A stretch of 64,000 nt of DNA from Prochilodus magdalenae (taxonomy: Eukaryota; Chordata; Actinopteri; Characiformes; Prochilodontidae): assembly GCA_024036415.1 (NCBI GenBank), contig JAMWET010006563.1:27501-91500 (forward strand), in the 5' to 3' direction. Numbering within the stretch: the first letter of the stretch is position 1; each line of letters begins with the position of its first letter. The notes beneath the pieces were generated by a model. That model ran no database searches and had not been told where the DNA came from. It saw only the letters and a program-made list of their open reading frames with translations. Shown in pieces: positions 50,701 to 64,000 of this stretch. The translations under genes were made by a program, and so were the position numbers.

Positions 50701-51719
50701 ATTGATGTCAGAGGTAAAATGAATGAGTGGGGTTCCACTCAGCATCTGTTCCTCTCAGGATTCTCATGTAGTAAATCCTAGTCAATTTGCCAAACAAAAT
50801 AGAAGACCCTTGCTACCCTACAGGAGTCATCTGATGCTTTTACAGTGTCTGTATTCATTAATAACGCTTACCTCTGTGAACCCATGCACTGAGACAAAGG
50901 AACCGCTGACTCTGTGAAAGCAGGAAACAATCTAATTCTCTTGGAAGTTATTACTGCAATACCATTTCCTGGACTTAAGTATTAATTTACGCTTTGTTAT
51001 GGTGATAACCATTGAATTATCTAGATGCCACTACTCTAAGGGGACATGATTATGGGAGCTTCCTCTCTTACTTACCTGTATAACACAATTTTGGATGACA
51101 AAAGCTGATAATCACTTCTGTGCTTCTGTGTCTCTGAAACCATTTCAGAACCAATCCTATTAATATACTGGTCTTACACCAGCAAGGGCTTGGCGAGGGA
51201 AGCAAGGGAACCTGGTTGCTTGATGCATGTGTCTAATCGTCATTCAGCTGTGCTAATTAGCTGCAGATCTCAAATGGCTTCCAACTTCTATGCTCTGCTT
51301 TATTACAACAACCTGCCTTGTACCATTCACTGCACACTTTGAGGCCCACTCTCCCATTTTACAGGCCTGATACAAAAGCGTGAATTTACAGATTGTAGCT
51401 ATGCTCAATTTGTCAGTGTCTCTCTACCTTACATTAGGGTTACATTATCGGTCTGTCTTTGACCACAGGACCAGGTCTTTTGTGTGGTTCTCGTACATAA
51501 TTTTTTTGGCAATACAGTATTTCTGGAGTCGATATAACTACTAGTTTGAGAGTGGCTCTTCACCCAACCAAACAAGAAAGATTATGTGGCAAGAAACTGA
51601 CCACTGAAAAGCTAAAACAAACTCTCCATAGCACCAGCTAAAGTCTCTTAATATACACCAACCAAGTTGCAATACAATTTATATAATTTTCTTATTTATA
51701 AAACTACTGCATGTCTCCA
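47721..51719. other. Intron, nothing recognised
   Basis: Contains a T run at about 48279-48296. A repeat-free stretch at 51170-51370 with GTGCTAATTAGCTGC could be regulatory, but nothing shows this directly. Confidence 0.45.
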
Positions 51720-52080
51720 CATGCACTGTAAAAGGTATACCCCAGGAATGTCTCATCATAGGATATGGATGCTCAGTCAGAATAATTTGCAGTGATCCCT
51801 CTGTCTAAGAGAAAAAGTGGACCAGAACCATGCCAGCAAAGTGCTTCCCTAGCATAAACGAATCACCAGCACATGTTTGGGGTCCAGTATTCAGGTCTGT
51901 ACTGTTCTTCTCATGAATACTACGTATGCCCTTGCCCACCTATGGCAAATATGTTAAACGATGACTCTTCTGACCATAGTAACTGCTTCTGAGAACAAAG
52001 CAATGGAGTAGATGGAGCATTAAAATGAAAATTTGACTTCCAGTGGAAATGCTTATGTGAGCATTACATGTGTTACAAAG
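51720..52080. repeat. Probable decayed transposon
   Basis: Phrases such as GACTCTTCTGACCATAG and GGACCAGAACCATGCC resemble the antisense transposase region of fish DNA transposons, but no frame or termini can be read. Confidence 0.3.
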
Positions 52081-52964
52081 TTAATATTTTCATGCAATTT
52101 AATGAAAAACAAATCTCTTGTTTTTACTAGGAAAAACAGTATCTAAGCAGAAACAAAGCACACAACATTCAGAAATATGGGTTTGTTTAAAAACACTCTG
52201 CCTGCCAAGTAAATGAAAAAATATAACCTATTTTTATCTCCTCTCTGTTTAAAGCAGTAATATGTTGAACGTTACGTTTCATGAGATTTTGACTGATTAT
52301 GCCAATTAATGTGTTTTCCTAAGTTTGTGGCTAATTATCTCAAAAATCTCCCTCAGTGGAACAGGCGTGGAGCAGATCTGATATGGATGGAAAGTTTAAC
52401 ACAACATCACAAATCGCAATAAAATGATACAATAAAAAAAACAAGCTGTTTCTGGGCTTATTTTTTGAAAGAGAAAAACAGGGAGGATAAAATACACTGG
52501 GTTAAATTAGTCCTAATCAGCCCACATAAACATTAGCAGCGTGGATAACTGCCTTGAGCATCACCGCTCTCAATAGCACCAAATTTCTACATTAAAGTAA
52601 AATATTATTTATCCTTCTGCAGGTTCTTTTTATAATTGCAAATGTAATAAAAGCAGTTCTACGATACAGCCCCATGCTTGTCTGAGGGTTAGTTTTGTTC
52701 ATCCTTTGTTTAATTGATTATCTCATTAAAAGTGGGCATTTCTGCTAAAGGAAATTCACATAACGTGAAATCCGAGTCCACCTGTAGGGTTTAAAGGAGT
52801 TTTGGGTGGAACATATTCCACTGTCTGACTGCAGCCTAATCATGTGGACATCATGTCTTATTTGTAACAGGACATATGTCAAAAAAAAAAAATAAAGCTG
52901 CACTGTTTTTCATAGTTACACTCATATCATTATAAACACAGGTGCACTCAAGATCAGTGTTGTC
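52081..52964. other. Intron, nothing recognised
   Basis: No gene or clear repeat was seen. Confidence 0.5.
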
Positions 52965-53192
52965 TATGGTTTACATTTAGCTGAGGCTCTTATCCAGAGT
53001 GACTTAGAAGGTTTTTTTTTTTTTTTTTAATGTATGCCAGTGCAATGTTAAACTCTTGCCCAAGGAAGCTTATTGGTGTACCTCAGTATTTGCTACCCAG
53101 ACTGGGATTTGAACCCCTATCTCCCACATAGGGGGTGGAAACTCGCTTGTGGGTAGTGGTGTTAACCGCTGAGCCCCACCAACCACTATACT
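52965..53192 (-). mobile_element. tRNA-derived SINE (V-SINE-like), antisense
   Basis: On the minus strand the head reads GGGGCTCAGCGGTTAACACC (A box) and, about 45 nt on, GGGGTTCAAATCCC (perfect B box). The tail region reads GTCACTCTGGATAAGAGCC and CAGCTAAATGTAAACC, the LINE-like 3' tail of fish V-SINEs. An internal A run on the minus strand (T run at 53013-53030) has expanded. Confidence 0.8.
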
Positions 53193-53748
53193 ATAAAGCT
53201 TCACATCACTGAACTTTTAAAAGCGAGGTTAATGTACTGTAGCTCTACTATAATATCCCTGGCTATGTAGATGTGGCTAGATAGGTCTTGTTGACACACT
53301 CTGACCATGTGCTGCATTGACATTTTTAGATACCAGAGTTGCAGTTGCTTCTCTGGTTTTCTTACATATTGCATGAAAGCATGCGTATCTTGGTCATTGA
53401 ATGTTGATTGTTTGTGTTGGTGCACCAGCCAGTTGAGCAATCTTTGTGGGTGAAGCCCCTCTAAAGTTGTTCTCCTGTTACAGAAAGCATATATCTAAAC
53501 ATTTAAATCTACAATTACTGTTTATTTCCTAAATTTAACATCTTGGTATAAAAAATGTGGCCTGCAGAAATGTGGAAAAGTTTGTTTCATTTAACTTAGA
53601 AAATCAGCCAAAAATAAAACTGGACAGTGGTGTTCAAAATGTAATTAAATAATCAACTCTACTTCCAATCAATAAAATGCCCAGTAATCAAAGAGAATTC
53701 CAAAACATTTAGAGCTATTTGATCTGAAATCTCTCTCCATTGTTTCAG
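53193..53748. other. Intron, nothing recognised
   Basis: No gene or clear repeat before the candidate cassette exon. Confidence 0.5.
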
Positions 53749-53841
53749 GATCCTATATCGGACCCCTCCGCTGTAGGCCACATGCCAGCTGCAGGCAGCT
53801 CCCCACGGAATGCCACGCGCGCTGAAGACTCAGTGCTGCCG
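53749..53841 (+). CDS. Candidate cassette exon in the kcnh5 S3-S4 linker intron
   Basis: This is a hypothetical exon. A strong 3' splice site (TCTCTCTCCATTGTTTCAG) precedes 93 nt without a stop in phase 0, reading DPISDPSAVGHMPAAGSSPR and then NATRAEDSVLP. The following donor is weak (CCG|GTAACA). It lies between the S1-S3 exon (ends phase 0) and the S4 exon (starts phase 0), so inclusion would add 31 residues to the extracellular S3-S4 linker without shifting the frame, including an NAT glycosylation sequon. Human KCNH1 is known to have a 27-residue optional insert at this same junction, but I see no sequence similarity to it. About seven CpGs fall in 95 bp of otherwise CpG-poor intron. Chance remains a real alternative. 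Confidence 0.3.
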
Positions 53842-54320
53842 GTAACATGCTCTGTTTTACTCGTTGCCCCACTCTGCCGCTTGCACTTCCCTGCTGTTAC
53901 AGAGTCACACATTTTTAGCATTAACCCATCCCTTATGCTTTGGTTTATTGAGTAGGGAGCCACTAATGGTGTTGTAATTTCATGCTAATGATGCTTTGGA
54001 ACACTTCACCCGTGTGTTTGTTTGTCTAAAATGATTTTAGATGTGAGTCATTCTAAATGAGTCTTTGTCGTCTCTGATGCAGGCACACACACACAGTTGG
54101 CTACATCCCTCTGTTTCACTAGAACAATCTATGAAGCATTGTTTCCAGTTCTCTTTTCGCTCAAACTGCATTTCTCATCTACTCCCAAAGTCTTCTGAAC
54201 AGCAGTGCCTGGGTACGGCCAAATCAAACGTCCCTTTCGTGCCAATTAGCACGAAGCACCATGGCTTCCTTACTGAGAAAGAAACAAGGCTTGCCATAGC
54301 TAAATGCTAAGCATGCACAA

Positions 54321-54368
54321 ATGCAAATTAGAACCCTAAATGATAAATTACCAGCAAGAGATTTGCAT
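54321..54368. promoter_or_regulatory. Inverted pair of octamer (POU) sites
   Basis: ATGCAAAT at 54321-54328 and ATTTGCAT at 54361-54368, both perfect octamers in opposite orientation and 32 bp apart, in repeat-free intron. Function is inferred from motif only. Confidence 0.35.
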
Positions 54369-55189
54369 TAGAAGATGCATAGCCTGGAGAGGCACATCAA
54401 GCCATCCACAGTGGTTGCTTTGCAAAAACCCTTTGGGTTATCGTGGCTGAGTAGTACAAACCACATCTATTTTTACTTTCCCTTTCTCTGTGTCAGTGTC
54501 TGGGGAAACTTGCTCCTTTCAGGAATATAAAGCATGTTTGAGAAATTACCATCATGATTATGTGACATCTTAGAGAAAAAAGTGTGCAGGCCTGTGCTAG
54601 AGGAAATGCTAATTAAAAATTTGAGGTGCACAGCAGCTATTTATAAAGCAGTCCAGGGCTGACAGCCTGCCACTTGCTAATGCTGCTGAAGATGCAACTA
54701 ATACCAACCTTTAGTTCAAACCTTGGCCGTGCGGCTCAGTAGTGTTTGTAGTAGTCAAGGCAGAGCCACTACAGAGACCAGAATCAGCCAGGATTGAGAC
54801 CGCATTGCTTTTTCTAGAACATAATTATTAAAGAAGATATTTTGTTATATAAACATTACTGTCTATTTTCTAAAATATTACTTTGAATAATCAGGCACCT
54901 GGAAGTAATATGATGCATTATTAATTGAGTGGGGTTAAAAAATATACCACTGTGATGTTGCCTTTCCTTTTCACTACACATAAAAGACATTTAAGGACCA
55001 AGTGATGAAGTGTTTCATGTGTAATCTCCTCCCGTTCTTCTTCAAATAACTGAGCAACAGTATGGGTTCTTTGTTGTGCCATTTTACAAACAATGTGTGC
55101 AACAGTACAGTTTCCTTATTGTCGCATTTTTAATTTTATAAAACAACACACGTTCTCTGTTAGGTCAGGACTGCAGGTCTGCAAGCATC
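54369..55189. other. Intron, nothing recognised
   Basis: No gene or clear repeat was seen. Confidence 0.5.
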
Positions 55190-55790
55190 CTCTTATTCTG
55201 CAGTCGTAGTAATGTACGCAGAATGTGCATTGCTCGGTCTTCTTGAAATATGCAGGGCGTCCACACCAAAACACACTATCCTAAAAGGCAGCATATGTTG
55301 CTCTATGTACTTGTATTAATGGTGTTGTCACAGAAATTGACCTTTGCCAAAGGCACTGACACACTGACCCCATACCAGCCAGACCGTGGCTTTTGGATCT
55401 GTTGCTGAACACCCTGGATGGTCAGACTGTCACATAGTGTCTAATTCTTCCATAAAAAGGCTTGAAATGCTGATTTGTCTGACCACATACTTCCACAGTG
55501 TCATGGTCCATCCCAGATGCCTCTGAGCTCTTATCTGAAGCATGCTGCTTTTGTACCACATCATGATTACAACGACCTTTTTAAATGACATCATCATTAT
55601 TTCCCCTCATTACTAGCTCTGAACTACCTTTAAACTTTTTTGGCATGTGTTACAGGCCTGACATTCAGGAAAAGGATGTGTATTTACAAAGGAATGTAAA
55701 CTGAGGAGACAAAACCTGAAACATCTTAGTTCTGGTCTGCAATCAAATACAAGTCAAAGCAAATTTTAAAAATCACTGCTTTCATTTGAT
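55190..55790. mobile_element. Decayed DNA transposon
   Basis: Contains GCTGATTTGTCTGACCACAT, AGTGTCATGGTCCATCCCAG, ATGCCTCTGAGCTC and TTTTTTGGCATGTGTTACAGG followed by CCTGACATTCAGG. I recall these as parts of an abundant fish DNA transposon family. No frame survives. Confidence 0.5.
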
Positions 55791-59994
<4,204 letters not shown>

Positions 59995-60310
59995 GATTTT
60001 TGACTGTTCCACGTTGTATCCAGATTGATTTTTGAATGTCTGGACAGCAAAAAACATGAAATCGGATTTTTGCTAATCAGATCCAAGCCACATTTGGAGG
60101 TGGTTTGAAATGTGATTCCAAGCGGATTTTTACAGATTCAATTATGGACACTCTGGCCACTTAAAATCAGAACATGACAAATGACAACAATGTCAATTAG
60201 AGAGTGACAACAAAGTGTTTAAATTTGCTATGTAGTTTTTGACGCCTATGTCATTACCCCATCAATCCATGCAGGTAGGTTGGTGATGTCTGGACAAACT
60301 TCCAAATTTT
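59995..60310. repeat. Unnamed dispersed repeat B, longest copy
   Basis: Contains TGTCTGGACAGCAAAAAACA, AGGTGGTTTGAAATGTGATT, GGACACTCTGGCCACTTAAA, AGAGTGACAACAAAG, GACGCCTATGTCATTACCCC and GGTGATGTCTGGAC. It defines the family's full extent best. Confidence 0.65.
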
Positions 60311-62589
60311 TCAGAATTACATGTAATTTTAATAACAGTTATATTAAATAAATAAATAAACACAGAAATAAATGAATGCAACTGGTGAACTGGCAGAATC
60401 TAAGTTGCCCAGCAGGACTAGGCTTCTCAACTAGTCAACGGGACAGGCCTCATCAACACAGTAGTGTTATCCTGCATGTGCTAATTTGCTACAGCCCTGC
60501 AGAAACAACATTTTGTGTACTATAGGAGAGATTCCATTGGACATTGAAATGAGCTATGTGATGTGATTATGTCTAATTAGATGGAAATTACTCAGAGCCA
60601 ATTGAAGCTGGGATGTTAATGTACTATAGATTTAGTGTACAGTGCTTACTGATGAAAGATAAACATAAGATAAACCTATTAGTCTTAATCCTTGATCTGT
60701 GCATGTTGTGTGGTGGGTTTGTAAGATCTGTTTGAATGGGTGATATGAATGTGATTGGATTATGAAGAGAGGTGGGGAAATTGATGTTGAGCTACTCACA
60801 GTGTTAACAGCTCACTGTGCTAATCCATGCCCTGCTTTGCTGTGATAGAGCTATGACAATCCCTGGCCTCTTTTATTTCCACCTAGTGTTCTCCCTGATT
60901 CCCTTATTTCCTCACTCTGTTAGGCCTACAGGAGGACTCTGGCTTGTGTGTTGTGTAGGATTGCCACCTCAGCCCTGTAAAATTGCAGGACACAATATAA
61001 AATATAGATACTTTTGAACATGAGTTCCACATCCTAGCAATGCCACTAGCCTAGTGAGACCCGTCTTTAGGTAATTAATAAAACATGTGTACGCGTTACA
61101 TAACCAAGTCCAGAATTCTGTTACATGCACTAGTGGAGGTGTCCGACTGTTTCTTGATCAAGTTCCAGGTGGGAAATCTTGGGTTGGCTGGAGTTGCATT
61201 GCATTTTAATGCTAGCAGAGTGCTTAAGAGGAGTGTGTGTGCTGAGTAAGGAGAGTGATGCTAGTTGTTCTTTAGGTCTCTTCTGGGTTACATTATGTAG
61301 AAAGGCCACTTAATTCCATTCTGAGCTTGCGCCAACCCTTGCTGAACACATCCTGCACTGGCATTGTATCAGGACAGCATATAGCATGGCTTGGTCAGCA
61401 GCACCAGTCCAAGCTGCCGTTGCTTGAAAAGCTCAGTGAAGGCCATAAGCTCTCACTGGGAAAGTGTTGTGCTTTCTCATTGGACAGAACAGCGAGCCAG
61501 GCCAAGGCTTATTGCCATAACTTTTGTTCTGCAGCTTTCTGCTGTAAAGTATTTCTTCTGATGGAGATGGGACAGATTTGCTTGAGAGTGTGCAGATAAA
61601 AGAGAGAAGCTACACTAAACTTGTAATTAAAAGGGGGGCGGGGGTGCAGATCCATGTCTGGAAGCAGCTCATCATGTGTAGCAGTGTCACAGCCGGTTAC
61701 AGATGCTGTCTGCACACACGCGGCATGTCGACACGGAACACAAGCATCTGTTCATCTCGCATCAATTCCACAAAACGCCTTGTCTGATCTCATTCTCAAA
61801 CACATCCCACTCACAAAGGAAAGCTGCTGACAGGAATAGTCAAGGCATTTGCTGCTGCTTCACTCAACTGGATAGTGTAGTTCACTTTGGTGAAGAATGC
61901 GCTCATGTTCGTTTAATAGTTTTAAGACCCCATCCACTGTTGGCATATGCTCTCTTTTCAGAGCAGCTTGCCATAGTTCAGATGGCTCTGACTTAGGCTT
62001 TTGTACAGCGCTTGCTCAGTCAAATCCTTTGTAACGTCAATTGTCATGTTTGTCAGAGGCTTGGCATGAAACCATCCAGGCCTGCTGTTCCACAATGGAG
62101 CCCTTGTCAGCAGTCAGAAGCCCCTTATCGTTCCTCGCAACCTGTTCAGAGCTTCATTGCTCTACCCTATCATGCTGTTTTATGGAAAGACCTACTGTAC
62201 ACTCCCACAGGCTTGATAGCTTGGCCGGTGGCTGCTAGGTTTGTGTTAGATTGTGTCAGGTGTATTAGAAATGGCATGTTCCTCATAATGAAATACACAG
62301 CAACCACTGAAGCAAACCCTGCAGTACTGCAGTTGATGTGAGGTTGATGATTGTTCCACACACACTATCAAGCTGTACTCACATGTTGAGATTACCACAA
62401 TGAACAAAATCCATCCTACCAAAACAACGTATGGGTCTTTGTTGCTCAAAATAAAATTTCTCCTCGTTTATTCTTTTTCTTTTGTTGTTTTTAACAGTTG
62501 CAGTTAAAAAAACACAAACTCTGAGATTTCCCATGTTGCAATATATGATATGGGATGTGGCATATATTCAATAAACACATATTATTATG
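60311..62589. other. Non-coding, nothing recognised
   Basis: No kcnh5 exon and no clear repeat. Several short open frames lack coding character. Confidence 0.5.
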
Positions 62590-62790
62590 TTCAATTCAAC
62601 TCTATTGTCATTATACCAATACAGGGTGTATGAAACACAATCAGGCTGCTTCACCAATGTGATCAAAAAACAAAAAAATAGATAAATAGTAATAAAAATA
62701 AAAATAAAAAGCAATAATGCAAAAACAAAAAGACACAATACGATATGTGATTAAAGAGTACAACAGATGTGCATAATGTGCAAAGAAGTA
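62590..62790 (-). mobile_element. 3' end of an L2-like LINE, antisense
   Basis: Reads CAATTCAACTCTATTGTCAT and TATACCAATACAGG with an A-rich stretch (62660-62735), like antisense 3' ends of fish L2-type elements. The assignment is tentative. Confidence 0.35.
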
Positions 62791-63164
62791 TCTGTGTGTC
62801 AGAATGTTACCGAGGTGCAAACAGCATTTGAAATATGCAGGAGAATAAAAAATACAGCTAAGTGTTAAGTATGCATATTAGAATGCACAGTACGTTGAGG
62901 TAGCCAGATGTGCAAGTAAGGTATGTGCTATTAAGTATGTGGTTGTTATCAGTAGATGAGTATATATAATGGTGTAACAGTTCCGGAAATGGGAATAGCA
63001 GCTTAATGTTATATTATTTCATTATATACATTTTGTGCCTTCTGTTGGGTAAAAACAATTACAAATATATACATACATTTTTTTTGAATAGTTAGGAGAT
63101 AATTATAACTAGTGGCAGTTATTGTAAATATTGTGAAGACTACAAAGAAGGAGACGCCAGAAAC

Positions 63165-63620
63165 ATTGAGTTTTTTAAACTAGTGCTCTTGATTGAACAT
63201 GGCAGCAGGAAGGACCGCTCAACGCTTTCTCATCCAGTCTCTGATTTCTCTGTTGGCCACTACTTCACAGAAACCAGTGAGAGTGCATGTCCACTGGAAC
63301 TCAGCCCTGTCCAGCCATGCCGCTGGTGCCTGCTCGGAGCATTGCTGGAAGTCTCTTTTTGGAGGGCACAAGGCTGCCCTTTAGGCTGGTCCTTGCTTTT
63401 GGCTGCTGTCCAGGTGCTCTTGCCCGCCGCTGTCCCTTTTGTTGTCCTTCAGCTAGACTCCACTGTCAAGCCTCGATGCGTTGCATCGACCTCTGTCCTC
63501 ACTGCCTGACTCTCAGTGCTGCAGTGAAGTGGCAGCCCCACTTCTGACACCAAAGTGAAACACTTTTAAGCAAGTGCTCTTTACTGAAAACAGCAGCAAC
63601 CAAAGAGTATAGCAGGCAGA
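63165..63620. repeat. GC-richer block between two related repeats
   Basis: TTTTAAACTAGTGCTCTTGATTG (near 63175) and TTTTAAGCAAGTGCTCTTTACTG (near 63565), both followed by AACA(T/G)...CAGCAG, flank a block of about 350 bp that is GC-richer than its surroundings. Overlapping open frames here look accidental. It may be a fragment of an unrecognised element. Confidence 0.35.
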
Positions 63621-64000
63621 TCATCAATATCCATAAAACTAGGCACCAACACTGCACCACTGCCTCACTAAACAGCCCCACAGCCGATCAGGCACCTACC
63701 GTTTAATATTTACTTGAATTGAACTTTCTCTTACCATGGTTGCAGCGCTTCCCAAGAGCTTGTGCATGTGTCCGCACCTCCTGTGCTACAATATACATGC
63801 TTTATTTTAATGAAAGAATTGGTTTATGGTTTCAGCGTGAAATATCGGCCCAAAATTTGATAAAAGGGGGAATTATGTTATCTGTTAAATAACTGTAACA
63901 TGTATGCTAGCCTCCACAGTATGTGCTATTGAAGATAATGTGTTATTTAGCTAAATATGAGTATGCATGCAGATATTGCACTGCAATTATAAAATGGCTC
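63621..64000. other. Non-coding, nothing recognised
   Basis: No gene or clear repeat was seen. Confidence 0.5.

Noticed and set aside
53100..53192. Possible tRNA gene (good A and B boxes)
   Set aside because: The boxes belong to a tRNA-derived SINE head; the sequence lacks a full cloverleaf and continues into a SINE body and V-SINE-like tail.

Overview
The window is vertebrate nuclear DNA, almost certainly from a teleost fish. It is AT-rich and dominated by introns, with only about 1.3 kb of recognisable protein-coding sequence in 64 kb. The dispersed repeats (decayed Tc1-like transposons of several subfamilies, tRNA-headed SINEs, L2-like LINE pieces, fold-back and MITE elements) look like those of otophysan fishes (characins, catfishes, carps). 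That placement is my inference from remembered repeat types, not a search.

One gene is recognised: a plus-strand kcnh5 (EAG2, Kv10.2), a voltage-gated potassium channel of the ether-a-go-go family. Five exons have intact reading frames and matching splice phases: 16620-16743, 25315-25421 and 27609-27737 (PAS/eag domain), 37007-37122 (N-terminal linker to S1) and 57443-57872 (S4, S5, pore and start of S6). The first coding exon (about 25 residues) and everything after the start of S6 are not seen, so the gene runs past both sides of what is visible. The 16.6 kb before the first visible exon is intron 1 or 5' flank.

The exon between 37122 and 57443 should carry the S1-S3 segments. It is present at about 40556-40988 but its frame is broken. 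A 41-codon core is perfect, while both sides carry many small, mainly insertional differences, a net gain of about 40 nt over the expected 393 nt. The flanking exons are clean, so a local assembly or consensus error is the leading explanation and real exon decay the alternative.

In the following intron, at 53749-53841, lies a CpG-rich 93-nt open segment with a strong 3' splice site, a weak donor and phase 0/0. It sits where KCNH1 is known to carry an optional S3-S4 linker exon, so it is a candidate unannotated cassette exon.

The rest is intron. By region: 1-16.6 kb holds nested Tc1-like copies, SINEs, a decayed LINE with a hAT-like insertion, and microsatellites. 17-25 kb holds more Tc1-like copies and MITEs. 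26-37 kb holds an internally deleted transposon, a five-copy unnamed repeat, a 485-bp fold-back element, a long Tc1-like element and a tandemly duplicated intronic segment with an identical 20-bp core. 41-57 kb is repeat-poor and holds a CpG cluster with an RFX X-box, a C-rich stretch, a paired octamer site and a SINE. 58-64 kb holds a few repeats. I found no prokaryotic-type features, CRISPR array, functional tRNA or rRNA gene, or second protein-coding gene.
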